NCBI GenBank assembly: GCA_945860095.1
Contig: CAMAPP010000016.1
Span: 1 to 37,769 of the forward strand
Length of the DNA: 37,769 nucleotides
Direction: 5' to 3'
Source of the DNA: Rhizobium sp. Q54
GTDB lineage: Bacteria; Pseudomonadota; Alphaproteobacteria; CADEGL01
The notes under the pieces were generated by a model. That model was not told the DNA's origin. It made no database searches and was given only the letters and a program-made list of their open reading frames with translations. The position numbers and the translations under genes are program-made. This document shows positions 27,118-36,433 of this stretch, piece after piece (position 1 is the first letter of the stretch; each line of letters begins with the position of its first letter).

Positions 27118-27579
27118 CTAGGGCTTGATCTCGTAGGTGAGCCATTGCGTTTTGGTCGCGATGCGGTCGTAGAAGGACCGACCGCGGTAATTGTTCTCGG
27201 CCGTGATCCAACGCACGACTTGCCAATTGCGCGACTTGGCGATCTCGGTCAGGCGGGCAAGAAGTGCCTCCGCGATGCCCGTGCCGCGCATCTCGGGCGC
27301 GACGAACAGATCGTCGAGAAATCCGCCCACGCGGCCCGCGAGCGGCCGGGCCATCGCGCGAAAATGCGCAAGCCCCACCAAGCGACCATCGGCGGTCTTG
27401 GCGACGAGACATTCGACCTCGTGCTTGGGATCGTGAATCCAACCCCACACGGTGCTGGCGATCTCGTCGTTCATCGGCACCTTGTAGAACGCGGCGTAGC
27501 CGTTATACAGCACGCGCCAGCCGGCCTTGTCGGCGGGCAGGGGCGGGGCGATCGTCGATCCTGCGGGCGGCGATTTCAT
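27118..27579 (-). CDS. GNAT-family N-acetyltransferase
   Basis: A 153-residue acetyl-CoA-dependent transferase. The CoA-binding loop is VAPEMRGTGIAEALL (about residues 92-106), and the C-terminal strand-helix ENNYRGRSFYDRIATKTQW gives the usual end of a GNAT. The N-terminus starts with a Pro-rich stretch before GWRVLYNGYAAFYKVPM. It is the first gene of the minus-strand run matB, acylase, ilvA. The acceptor is not predictable. The start region diverges from the alpha/beta hydrolase on +, only 48 bases away. Confidence 0.85.
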   Translation of the reverse strand: MKSPPAGSTIAPPLPADKAGWRVLYNGYAAFYKVPMNDEIASTVWGWIHDPKHEVECLVAKTADGRLVGLAHFRAMARPLAGRVGGFLDDLFVAPEMRGTGIAEALLARLTEIAKSRNWQVVRWITAENNYRGRSFYDRIATKTQWLTYEIKP

Positions 27580-27627
27580 GACTGGGCCTTCTCGCTTGCG
27601 GGGCCTCGATCATATAAAGACTTGCCC

Positions 27628-28482
27628 ATGATGGAGCAACGTCACGTCCTGTCGCTCGGCCTCGGCGGATTTCACCGCGTGGCCTATACGCAGTGGGGCG
27701 ACCCCAAGAATCCACGAGTCCTTTTGTGCGTCCATGGGCTGACGCGCAATGGGCGCGATTTCGACGCGCTTGCGCGGGTTTTATCGGCTACCCACCGCGT
27801 CGTCTGTCCGGATATCGTCGGCCGGGGCGATAGCGACCGGCTGACGGACAAGAGCCAATACGGCTATCCCCAGTACTGCGCCGACATGGCGGCACTGATC
27901 GCACGCCTGGACGCATCCGAGCTCGACTGGCTGGGCACGTCCATGGGCGGACTCATCGGCATGATGATCGCCGCGCGGCCGAACAATCCGATCCGCCGTC
28001 TGATTCTCAACGATATTGGCGCGAGTGTCGCGCGGGCCGGGCTCGAGCGCCTGGCGGGATATGTGGGGTGCGATCCGCGCTTTGCCTATCGCACCGAGGC
28101 CGAGGCGTATTTCCGCCGCGTGATGGCGACCTTCGGCCCGCTCGACGACGGCCATTGGGCGCATGTGGTCGATCACGGCATCGAGCCGGCGGAGCGCGGC
28201 GGTTACCGCTTGCGCTACGATCCCGCGATCGGCAACGCGTTTAAGGGTCCGCTCTTCGATATCGAATTATGGCCGTTCTGGGATCCGATAGCGTGCCCCG
28301 TGCTCGCCATTCGCGGCGCGGAATCGGATTTGTTTCTCGAAGGCACCGCGCGACGCATGGCCGAAACCGGCCCCAAGGCCGAGATCGTGTCCTTGCCGGG
28401 CATCGGGCACGCGCCCGCGCTGATGGCGGACGATCAGATCGCGCTCGTGCGCGATTGGCTGGCGAAAACAAAGGTCGAGTAG
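27628..28482 (+). CDS. Alpha/beta hydrolase
   Basis: A 284-residue soluble alpha/beta-fold hydrolase. Oxyanion-site segment VLLCVHGLTRNGRDFD at about 31-46, nucleophile elbow GTSMGG with Ser105, catalytic His261 in GIGHAP, and an acid candidate in IRGAESDLF. No signal peptide, so cytoplasmic. Two adjacent ATGs (27628, 27631) are possible starts. A TATAAA at 27613-27618 lies so close that the mRNA would have only a few leader bases, and no ribosome site is seen. It is followed after 27 bases by an FAD oxidoreductase. Substrate unknown; ester or C-C bond hydrolysis are both possible. Confidence 0.88.
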   Translation: MMEQRHVLSLGLGGFHRVAYTQWGDPKNPRVLLCVHGLTRNGRDFDALARVLSATHRVVCPDIVGRGDSDRLTDKSQYGYPQYCADMAALIARLDASELDWLGTSMGGLIGMMIAARPNNPIRRLILNDIGASVARAGLERLAGYVGCDPRFAYRTEAEAYFRRVMATFGPLDDGHWAHVVDHGIEPAERGGYRLRYDPAIGNAFKGPLFDIELWPFWDPIACPVLAIRGAESDLFLEGTARRMAETGPKAEIVSLPGIGHAPALMADDQIALVRDWLAKTKVE

Positions 28483-28509
28483 AGGCCAGGTAGGGAGAGG
28501 AATATCTGA

Positions 28510-29688
28510 ATGGCTCGCTACGACCTGGTCATCATCGGCGGCGGCTGCATCGGCAGTGCGATCGCCTATTTTCTTGCGGCCGAACCGGGATACGGGGGAA
28601 CGGTCGCGGTCGTCGAGCGCGATCCAACCTACGCGACAGCCTCCACGCCGCGGGCCACGGGCGGCATCCGCCAGCAATTTTCCACGCCCGAGAACGTCGA
28701 GATCGGGCTGTACGGCGCGCAGTTTTTCCGTGAGCTGCCCGAACGCCTTGCCGTCGATGGCGAGCGCGCCGATATCGGTTTCAAGGAACACGGCTATTTG
28801 CTGCTCGCGACCGAGGGCGCGCTCGATATCATGCGCGAAAACCATGCGTGCCAGGTGGCGCTGGGCGCGGAGATTCGCTGGCTCGATCGCGCAGCCTTGG
28901 CCGCGCGCTTTCCCTGGCTCGTCGTTGACGACGTGGCGGGCGCGTTCTTCGGCGCACGCAATGAGGGCTGGTATGATCCCTATAGCCTGCTCATGGCCTT
29001 CCGGCGCAAGGCGCGCGCGCTGGGCGTCACGTACATCCAGGACGAGGCCTCGAACCTCGAACTCGCGGGCGACCGTGTCACGGGCGTGGTGCTGTCTTCG
29101 GGCTCGCGAATCGAGGCGGGCGCGGTGGTCAATGCGGCGGGCGCGCGCGACGCGGCGCGCGTGGCGCGATGGGCCGGGGTTTTGTTGCCCGTCGAGCCGC
29201 GCAAACGCTGCGCGTTCCTCGTCAAGGGGCCGCAACCGCTGCCGCCTTCGCCGCTGCGCTTCGAGCCCAACGGCGTGTGGTCGCGGCCGGAGGGTCAGGG
29301 CCTGCTATGCGGTGCCACGCCCGAGCTCGAGCACGATCCCGCGCGGACCGATTTCGACGTCGATCATTATTTGTTCGAGGACGTGATCTGGCCAACCCTG
29401 GCCGGCCGCTCGAAGGTGTTCGAGGCGCTCAAGGTCGAGCGGTCCTATGCCGGGCATTACGACTACAACACCCTCGATCAGAACGCGATCATCGGGCGTT
29501 GGCCGGGGTTCGCCAATTTCTACGTCGCGACCGGGTATTCCGGGCACGGCGTCATGCAATCGCCCGCCTCGGGCAGGGCGATGATGGAGCTCGTCGTCCA
29601 TGGCGGCTACCGCACGCTGGATTTGTCGCGCTTCGGGGTCGAGCGGATACTCAAGGGCGAGCCCGTGCTCGAGACCGGCATTTACTAG
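28510..29688 (+). CDS. FAD-dependent oxidoreductase, DAO/FOXRED1-like
   Basis: 392 residues. The N-terminal dinucleotide fold IIGGGCIGSAIAYFLA (about 8-23) binds FAD, with the acidic VVERDPTY after it. TPRATGGIRQQFSTPENVEI and the C-terminal YDYNTLDQNAIIGRWPG and NFYVATGYSGHGVMQSP match the DAO family, especially FOXRED1-type and sarcosine/dimethylglycine oxidase-like proteins, which oxidise amino acids or amines. It starts at ATG 28510 after GGGAGAGG. It may be coexpressed with the preceding alpha/beta hydrolase. It ends 13 bases from the convergent secreted hydrolase. Confidence 0.88.
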   Translation: MARYDLVIIGGGCIGSAIAYFLAAEPGYGGTVAVVERDPTYATASTPRATGGIRQQFSTPENVEIGLYGAQFFRELPERLAVDGERADIGFKEHGYLLLATEGALDIMRENHACQVALGAEIRWLDRAALAARFPWLVVDDVAGAFFGARNEGWYDPYSLLMAFRRKARALGVTYIQDEASNLELAGDRVTGVVLSSGSRIEAGAVVNAAGARDAARVARWAGVLLPVEPRKRCAFLVKGPQPLPPSPLRFEPNGVWSRPEGQGLLCGATPELEHDPARTDFDVDHYLFEDVIWPTLAGRSKVFEALKVERSYAGHYDYNTLDQNAIIGRWPGFANFYVATGYSGHGVMQSPASGRAMMELVVHGGYRTLDLSRFGVERILKGEPVLETGIY

Positions 29689-29701
29689 ACACGCGCCTGG
29701 T

Positions 29702-30529
29702 TCAGGGCGCGCCGGCGATGGCTTCGCGGATCGCGGCGATGAATTCGGGATTCTCGCGCACCGACCGGTCGAAATCGTGACCCGCTCCCGGAATGACCAA
29801 GAGCCGCGCCTTGATGCCGCGCGCCGTCAACGCCTCGACGTATTCGCGCGAGAGGGCCGGGAAGGTATTGGTATCGCGTTCGCCGACCGCGGCGACGACC
29901 GATGACGTGGGCGCGATGCGGTCGATCACCGTGTCGGGCGACATCGAGCGCGACCAGGGGGAGCTTCCTGGACTGGCCCTGCGGTTGCGCCACGCGACGA
30001 TGTTGCACGGGCAGCCGAGCAGCACGGCGGCATCGACGAGTCCCGGATGGCGGCCGAGGATATTGGCCGTGGTGGCGGCGCCGCCCGAATGGCCGACCAT
30101 GATCAGACGTTTGGCCTTGTGGTGGGCTTTGAGCGCTTCCAGAGCCGAAGCCGTCGCGTCCATGTATTCCGGCAAATAATTGTCGCGCCGCCCGAGATCG
30201 CTGCCGCCGGATTGGTTGCGCGCGCCGTCGTAATAGCCGGGCCGGATCATGGCCACCGCGACCGTGGACTCGTCGGCAAAACGCTCGGCGTAGGCGTAAA
30301 AATAGTCCGAAGGCCCCCCCGACGAGGTGTCGCCGTGCAGGAAGACGACCAATGCCGGGTTCGAATTGGCGAGCTTGCCGGCATGGCTCTTGATGACGAA
30401 ACACAGATCGCGCCCTGAGATCCGGTTTGTATTGTCGACCGCGGCGCAATCCGATTGCGCGCGCGCGGGCGCCGAAAACATCAGACTCGCAAGAATCGCC
30501 CAAGCGGCGCACGCAATCCGGCGCGACAT
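29702..30529 (-). CDS. Secreted alpha/beta hydrolase
   Basis: A 275-residue exported hydrolase. The signal peptide MSRRIACAAWAILASLMFSAPARAQ is expected to be cut after ARA. VVFLHGDTSSGGP supplies the oxyanion region, VGHSGGA the nucleophile Ser148, VGERDTNTF the likely acid Asp219, and PGAGHDFD His251. Cys pairs at 28, 43, 173 and 175 could form disulphides. It resembles poly(hydroxyalkanoate) depolymerase/dienelactone-hydrolase-like secreted esterases. ATG 30529 is chosen because the signal peptide starts there; the frame is open further but only across intergenic repeats. It diverges from the RraA gene. Confidence 0.88.
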   Translation of the reverse strand: MSRRIACAAWAILASLMFSAPARAQSDCAAVDNTNRISGRDLCFVIKSHAGKLANSNPALVVFLHGDTSSGGPSDYFYAYAERFADESTVAVAMIRPGYYDGARNQSGGSDLGRRDNYLPEYMDATASALEALKAHHKAKRLIMVGHSGGAATTANILGRHPGLVDAAVLLGCPCNIVAWRNRRASPGSSPWSRSMSPDTVIDRIAPTSSVVAAVGERDTNTFPALSREYVEALTARGIKARLLVIPGAGHDFDRSVRENPEFIAAIREAIAGAP

Positions 30530-30548
30530 CGCGGTTCTCCCTATCTTC

Positions 30549-30588
30549 TTGACGACCGCGTTGCTTCTCTTGACGACAACATTGCTTC
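30549..30588. repeat. Direct repeat, two 19-bp units at 21-bp period, in a divergent intergenic region
   Basis: The units at 30549-30567 and 30570-30588 share 16 of 19 bases (TTGACGACnnnnTTGCTTC pattern, with the three mismatches clustered in the middle). They lie between the secreted hydrolase (-) and the RraA-family gene (+), in the 110-bp gap 30530-30639. The 21-bp spacing places the units on the same face of the helix, as for two half-sites of a regulator. Confidence 0.85.
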
Positions 30589-30639
30589 GCGGGCGCAAGG
30601 CTAGCACACTCGCGCGACGACCCGATTGGGAGAATTTTC

Positions 30640-31302
30640 ATGCCCGTGCAGATCGCCGCCGCGCCGAATTTGCTGTCCGCGAACGATCTTGCGTCCTGGC
30701 GCGGCGTGCCGCCGGCGATCGTATCCGATGAGTTGAATCGCGCGGGCGCCATGGACGCGGGCATCAAGCCGGTGGCGCCCGGCTGGACCGTGCTCGGCCA
30801 AGCCCTGACCGTGAAATGCATGGTCGGCGATAACGGGCCGTTGCACGTCGCGCTCACGGTCGCCTGGCCGGGCGCGATCCTGGTGGCGGATGCGGGCGGA
30901 TTCCTCGGCACGGCGATTTGGGGTTCGATCCTTCACGGCGCGGGCGCCAAGGCGGGCTTCGCCGGGGTGGTCATCGATGGCGCGGTGCGCGATGTCGCGG
31001 AACTGCGCCGCTCGCCGGTGCCGATTTACGCGCGCGGCGTAACGCCCGCAGGGCCACACAAGGGTTGGGGCGGAGCGATCAATGCGCCGGTTCAGTGCGG
31101 CGGCGTGGTGGTGTCCGCGGGCGATCTCGTCATCGGCGACGACGACGGCATCGCCGTCATCCGGAGCGATCAATTGTCCGGCTTGCTCGAACGCTGCCGC
31201 GCGCGCATGGCGAAGGAAGAAGATATGGTCGCCAAGATCGCCGCTGGCGCACGCACGGTCGATTTGATCGGCTTGCCCACGCCCGACAAGATCGGACGCT
31301 GA
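30640..31302 (+). CDS. RraA-family protein (4-hydroxy-4-methyl-2-oxoglutarate aldolase/oxaloacetate decarboxylase-like)
   Basis: 220 residues. The family catalytic block is FAGVVIDGAVRDVAEL, with Arg117 and Asp118 that bind substrate and the divalent metal, and GAILVADAGGFLGTAIWGSI at about 78-97 forms the phosphate-like site. GGVVVSAGDLVIGDDDGIAVI is also typical. Many members of this fold are oxo-acid aldolases or decarboxylases, not inhibitors of RNase E, and the length beyond the RraA regulator supports an enzyme. A GGGAGAA site precedes ATG 30640. Located opposite a secreted hydrolase; substrate unknown. Confidence 0.85.
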   Translation: MPVQIAAAPNLLSANDLASWRGVPPAIVSDELNRAGAMDAGIKPVAPGWTVLGQALTVKCMVGDNGPLHVALTVAWPGAILVADAGGFLGTAIWGSILHGAGAKAGFAGVVIDGAVRDVAELRRSPVPIYARGVTPAGPHKGWGGAINAPVQCGGVVVSAGDLVIGDDDGIAVIRSDQLSGLLERCRARMAKEEDMVAKIAAGARTVDLIGLPTPDKIGR

Positions 31303-31310
31303 GGGCGCCA

Positions 31311-32066
31311 TCAACCCGCGGTCGAGCCGCCATCGGCGGACAACGTGGCGCCGGTCATGAAACTGGCGGCGGGCGAGGCGAGGAACAGGATGGTGCTGGC
31401 GATCTCCGACGGCTCCGCCACGCGCTTCATGGGAACTTGGCCGCCGAGAAAAGCGAGGCCGTCATCGACGGTCATGAGGCGCGCGCGGATCGCGCCTTCG
31501 AGCAGCGGCGTGTGGATTTCTCCCGGACAAACCGCGTTTATCCGGATGTTCTGGTCGGCATGGTCGAGCGCCATGGCCTTAGTCAGCAGCACGAGCGCGC
31601 CCTTGGTCGCACAATAGGCGCCGATGCCCTTGCCGCCGACGAGACCAAGTTCGGACGCGACATTGACGATCGTGCCGCCGCCTTGCACGCGCATCTGCCG
31701 CACGGCCGCGCGCGACAGGATGAAGGGGGCGTCGAGATTGACGGCCATCATGACGTCCCATTGTTCGTCGGTGGTTTCGGCGGGCGCGGAGCGATGGAGG
31801 GTGCCGGCATTGTTCACCAGCACGTCCAACCGTCCGAAGCGTTTGACCGCTTCGGGTACGAGGGTTTCGGCGAACGCGCGGTCGGTCAGATCGCCCGCGA
31901 CGAATGCGGTTGTGCCCGCGAGTTCCGCCTGGAGGGCCGTGCCGCGCGCGCGGTCGCGCCCGGTGAACAGCACGGCGGCGCCTTCGCGCGCGAAGGCGCG
32001 CACCGTGGCGGCGCCGATGCCCGAATTGCCGCCCGTCACCAGCACGGCCTTGCCCGCGAAGGTCAT
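31311..32066 (-). CDS. Short-chain dehydrogenase/reductase (classical SDR)
   Basis: 251 residues. NAD(P)-binding TGGNSGIG (about 11-18), NNAG at 85-88, catalytic Ser138, Tyr151 and Lys155 (YCATK). The C-terminus ending in FMTGATLSADGGSTAG is typical of the family. GRDRARG after strand beta-2 suggests NADP preference, which is inference. The start is ATG 32066 after a GAGAG site. It is downstream of hemB on the same strand with a 68-bp gap, and converges with the RraA-family gene 8 bp away. The substrate cannot be told. Confidence 0.92.
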   Translation of the reverse strand: MTFAGKAVLVTGGNSGIGAATVRAFAREGAAVLFTGRDRARGTALQAELAGTTAFVAGDLTDRAFAETLVPEAVKRFGRLDVLVNNAGTLHRSAPAETTDEQWDVMMAVNLDAPFILSRAAVRQMRVQGGGTIVNVASELGLVGGKGIGAYCATKGALVLLTKAMALDHADQNIRINAVCPGEIHTPLLEGAIRARLMTVDDGLAFLGGQVPMKRVAEPSEIASTILFLASPAASFMTGATLSADGGSTAG

Positions 32067-32134
32067 GATGATTTTTCTCTCTGTTCGACGCGGATTTGTC
32101 CGCGCGTGGCCGTGAACGCGCTCGCGCGGGGCTC

Positions 32135-33304
<1,170 letters not shown>

Positions 33305-33317
33305 CTATCCTCGGGCC

Positions 33318-34457
33318 ATGAACTTCGAACTCGACGAGGCCCGGAATGCGATCCGCGAAGTCGCGCACGATTTCGCGGCGACCGAAATGGCGCCGCATGC
33401 GGCCGATTGGGACGCGCGCGCCCTGTTCCCCGTCGAAGCCCTGCGCAAGGCGGCGGCGCTTGGCTTCGGTGCCATCTATGTCCGTGAGGACGTGGGCGGA
33501 TCGGGCCTCGGCCGGCTCGACGCGGCGATCGTCTTCGAGGAATTGGCCGCTTCTTGCCCCTCGACCGCCGCCTACATCTCGATCCACAACATGGCCGCTT
33601 GGATGATCGACGCCTACGGCGCGCCGGAGTTGCGCCGGCGCGTCCTGCCGCGCCTTGCCTCGATGGCGCATTTCGCCAGTTACTGCCTGACGGAATCCGA
33701 CTCGGGTTCCGACGCGGCGGCGCTGCGGACGCGGGCGGTGCGCGACGGCGATCACTACGTTCTCGACGGCAGCAAGGCGTTCATCTCGGGCGGTTCCACC
33801 AGCGATGTTTATGTCTGCATGGCGCGCACGGGCGGCGAGGGGCCGGGCGGCATCACGGCGTTCGTCGTCGAGAAGGATAGGCCGGGCCTGTCCTTCGGCA
33901 AACGCGAGACGAAGCTCGGTTGGAACAGCCAGCCCACGGCGGCGGTCATTTTTGAGAATTGCCGCGTGCCCGCGACCAATCGCATCGGCGAGGAGGGGCA
34001 GGGCTTCAAGATCGCCATGGCCGGGCTCGATGGCGGGCGGGTGAATATCGCCGCATGCTCGCTCGGCGGCGCGCGCGAATGCCTCGAACGCGCGCTCGAT
34101 CATGTGAAGTCCCGCCGACAATTCGGCAGGGCGCTCGCCGAATTCCAGGCGCTGCAATTCCGTCTCGCCGACATGGCGACCGAGCTTGAGGCGGCTCGCC
34201 TCATGGTGCGGCGCGCGGCCGTGGCGCTCGATGCGGGCGATGGCGAGGCGACGATGTATTGCGCCATGGCCAAGCGCTTCGCCACCGATGTGGGCTACGC
34301 CATCTGCGACGAGGCGCTCCAGCTTCACGGCGGTTACGGCTATCTCCGCGATTTTCCCATCGAGCGATTTTTGCGCGATTTGCGCGTCCACCGGATTCTC
34401 GAGGGCACGAACGAAATCATGCGCGTGATCATCGCGCGCCGGCTGCTGGCGGACTGA
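33318..34457 (+). CDS. Acyl-CoA dehydrogenase, probably isobutyryl-CoA type
   Basis: 379-residue flavoprotein. N-terminal helical domain, then the FAD/substrate segments [14 protein letters not shown] and [12 protein letters not shown], the [13 protein letters not shown] loop, and [24 protein letters not shown]. The catalytic base is Glu362 in [13 protein letters not shown]. The sequence resembles ACAD8 (isobutyryl-CoA dehydrogenase), and the next gene is 3-hydroxyisobutyryl-CoA hydrolase with 3-hydroxyisobutyrate dehydrogenase beyond, so oxidation of isobutyryl-CoA to methacrylyl-CoA in valine degradation is the likely role. The start at ATG 33318 has no strong ribosome site. It is the first gene of the operon, diverging from hemB. 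Confidence 0.9.
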   Translation: MNFELDEARNAIREVAHDFAATEMAPHAADWDARALFPVEALRKAAALGFGAIYVREDVGGSGLGRLDAAIVFEELAASCPSTAAYISIHNMAAWMIDAYGAPELRRRVLPRLASMAHFASYCLTESDSGSDAAALRTRAVRDGDHYVLDGSKAFISGGSTSDVYVCMARTGGEGPGGITAFVVEKDRPGLSFGKRETKLGWNSQPTAAVIFENCRVPATNRIGEEGQGFKIAMAGLDGGRVNIAACSLGGARECLERALDHVKSRRQFGRALAEFQALQFRLADMATELEAARLMVRRAAVALDAGDGEATMYCAMAKRFATDVGYAICDEALQLHGGYGYLRDFPIERFLRDLRVHRILEGTNEIMRVIIARRLLAD

Positions 34458-34479
34458 CGAAGCGCGGACTGGAAAAACG

Positions 34480-35544
34480 ATGGACGATATTCTGTTCAAC
34501 GTCGTGGGCGGCGTGGCGCGGGTCACGCTCAACCGGCCGCGGGCGTTGAACGCGCTCACCCTCGACATGGCGCTCGCGCTCGACGGCGCGCTCGCGCGCT
34601 GGGCGGAGGACGACGCGGTTCGCATCGTCGCGGTGCGGGGCGCGGGCGACCGGGCCTTTTGCGCGGGCGGGGACGTCCGCGCGCTCTACGAATCGGGCAC
34701 GACGCGCGCCAATACCCTCACGCGCGATTTCTATTGGCACGAATATCGTCTTAACCGGCGCATCAAGCGCTTTCCCAAACCCTATGTCGCCTTCATGGAC
34801 GGAGTGACGATGGGCGGCGGGGTTGGAATTTCGGTTCATGGCTCCCATCGCGTGGCGACCGGGCGCACCGTGTTCGCCATGCCGGAAACGGGCATCGGAC
34901 TTTTTCCCGATGTCGGCGGCAGCTATTTCTTGCCGCGCTGTCCGGGACGCATCGGGCTTTATCTCGGCCTTACGGGCGCGCGCCTCGCCTCGGCCGATTG
35001 CCGCCATGCGGGCATCGCCACCCATCATCTGGACACGGCGCGCATCGACGAGGCGCTTGCCGCTTTCGCCGGCGGGGCAAGCGCGGGCGACGCAAGGAGC
35101 CATGTCGATCGGGTGCTGGCGGATTTGGCCGAAGCGTCGGGCGCGTCCGAATTGGCGGGCCGGCGCGATGCCATCGACCGGTGTTTTGGCGCCGGCGGGG
35201 TCGAGGATATCGAAGCAGCATTGCGCGCCGAGGGCGGGGCATGGGCCGAGGCGACGCTCAAGGCCATGGCGGAGAAATCGCCGTTCCTGCAAAAGGTGGC
35301 GCGGGCCGCGATTGCGCGCGGGGTGAATCTTTCGTTCGAGGACTGCATGATGATGGAATTCCGCCTGGTCCAACGCGCGATGGCTTTTCACGAGTTCTAC
35401 GAAGGCGTGCGCGCGGCGGTGATCGACAAGGATCGCCAACCCAAATGGCGCCCGGCATGCTTATCCGAGGTCGAAGGCGCGGCCGTCGAGTCTTGGTTCG
35501 CGCCCTTCGAGAACGGCGCCGCCGGCGATTTGGTGTTCGCATGA
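34480..35544 (+). CDS. hibch: 3-hydroxyisobutyryl-CoA hydrolase
   Basis: Crotonase-fold thioesterase that releases CoA from 3-hydroxyisobutyryl-CoA in valine catabolism. 354 residues, longer than an enoyl-CoA hydratase and right for HIBCH. The oxyanion glycine is in FCAGGDVRALYE; catalytic residues are Glu136 and Asp144 in PETGIGLFPDVGGSYFLPR, which is the HIBCH hallmark. The C-terminal MMMEFRLVQRAMAFHEFYEGVRAAVIDKDRQPKW is also typical. It follows the ACAD by 22 bases. Its stop overlaps the start of the C13 peptidase gene (ATGA), so that gene is translated with it. Confidence 0.94.
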   Translation: MDDILFNVVGGVARVTLNRPRALNALTLDMALALDGALARWAEDDAVRIVAVRGAGDRAFCAGGDVRALYESGTTRANTLTRDFYWHEYRLNRRIKRFPKPYVAFMDGVTMGGGVGISVHGSHRVATGRTVFAMPETGIGLFPDVGGSYFLPRCPGRIGLYLGLTGARLASADCRHAGIATHHLDTARIDEALAAFAGGASAGDARSHVDRVLADLAEASGASELAGRRDAIDRCFGAGGVEDIEAALRAEGGAWAEATLKAMAEKSPFLQKVARAAIARGVNLSFEDCMMMEFRLVQRAMAFHEFYEGVRAAVIDKDRQPKWRPACLSEVEGAAVESWFAPFENGAAGDLVFA

Positions 35545-36305
35545 TTTGCCGCGCGCTCCTGGGCCTGGTGTTTTTTGCCGCCCTTGCTGCGTCAGCCCGG
35601 GCCCAAGACCCGCCCATTGCCCAGGGTGGTCCCACGGCCCCGCACGGTTCCATCGTATGGAAGGCCCTGCTCGTTGCGGGCGACGATTCGATTCCTGCCT
35701 TCGTCAACGCAGTGCGAACCCTTGGCGGGAAATTGCATTGGCGGGGCATCGCGGCGCTCCGCGCCCTGACCTCGCGGCGCGCCGTGCGCGCGGTCGAATC
35801 GATCGCCACCGCCGAAAATGTCGCGAAAGCCCTGGCGGACCTCAAGGTTGGTCCGGGTGAGGGCTGCCTCGTGTTCATGACCTCGCACGGCACCGAACAG
35901 GGCCTCGTGTTCGAGCGCGACCGGGCCAATAACCGCAATCTCTATCCCGAGGACTTGGGGCGCGCGCTCGACGCCCATTGTGGCCAGGCGCCGACCGTCG
36001 TGGTGATGTCGGGCTGTCACACCGGCACTTTTCTTCGGGAGGCGACCCAGCGTCCCAACCGTATCATCCTGACCGCGGCTAGGCGCGAGAAGGTGTCGTT
36101 CGGGTGCGATTTCCGGCGCGAGTACACCTATTTTGATGGCTGCCTTCTCGGCGAATTCGACCGGGCGGCGGATTGGCGCGAATTGTTCGACAAGACCGTG
36201 CTTTGTATCGAGAGGCTTGAGAGCGCGTCGGGCGTCGAGCGTTCGGAGCCCCAAGCTTATTTCGGCGACGCGGTCGCGGCGATCAAATTGCCCGGTATTC
36301 GATAG
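35541..36305 (+). CDS. Secreted caspase-like peptidase, C13 (legumain) family
   Basis: A 254-residue protein with an N-terminal signal peptide (MICRALLGLVFFAALAASARAQ, cut after ARA). The fold shows the clan CD dyad: His116 in FMTSHGTEQG and Cys159 in VVMSGCHTGTF. Downstream, LTAARREKVSFGC and TYFDGCLLGEF match bacterial C13 members (SFG-C, TYFG-x-LL patterns). Clan CD enzymes cut after Asn, Asp or Gly, or cleave and join peptide chains. Its ATG lies inside the TGA of the hydrolase gene. It has no obvious tie to valine degradation, so it may be a passenger. A 17-bp repeat array begins one base after its stop. Confidence 0.88.
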   Translation: MICRALLGLVFFAALAASARAQDPPIAQGGPTAPHGSIVWKALLVAGDDSIPAFVNAVRTLGGKLHWRGIAALRALTSRRAVRAVESIATAENVAKALADLKVGPGEGCLVFMTSHGTEQGLVFERDRANNRNLYPEDLGRALDAHCGQAPTVVVMSGCHTGTFLREATQRPNRIILTAARREKVSFGCDFRREYTYFDGCLLGEFDRAADWRELFDKTVLCIERLESASGVERSEPQAYFGDAVAAIKLPGIR

Positions 36306-36306
36306 G

Positions 36307-36408
36307 CAAAGTATTTGCCCTATCAAAGTATTTGTCCTGTCAAAATATTTGCCAGGTCAAAATATTTGCCAGGTCGAAGTATTCGCCCGGTCGAACTATT
36401 CGCCAGGT
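36307..36408. repeat. Six-unit 17-bp tandem repeat with conserved dyad
   Basis: Units at 36307-36323, 36324-36340, 36341-36357, 36358-36374, 36375-36391 and 36392-36408. Units 1-4 have CAAA-3 bases-TTTG (centres GTA, GTA, ATA, ATA), and units 5-6 have CGAA-3 bases-TTCG (centres GTA, CTA). The same change therefore occurs in both arms of the dyad, keeping it palindromic. The bases after each dyad read CC(A/C)(G/T)(G/A)T with variants. Units 3 and 4 are identical. The array fills the gap between the C13 peptidase and the mmsB-like gene, 26-127 bases before that ATG. A degenerate GGTATTCG at 36294-36301 in the peptidase's last codons may be a seventh unit. No spacers, so not CRISPR. Confidence 0.95.
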
Positions 36409-36433
36409 CACGCGAACGAAGGGGAGGGTGGTC

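Noticed and set aside
27613-27618. Leaderless promoter for the alpha/beta hydrolase
   Set aside because: TATAAA is well placed for a leaderless transcript, but no -35 partner is visible 16-18 bp upstream, so I do not list it as a feature.
36307-36408. CRISPR array
   Set aside because: The 17-bp units follow one another with no unique spacers, and there is no cas gene nearby.
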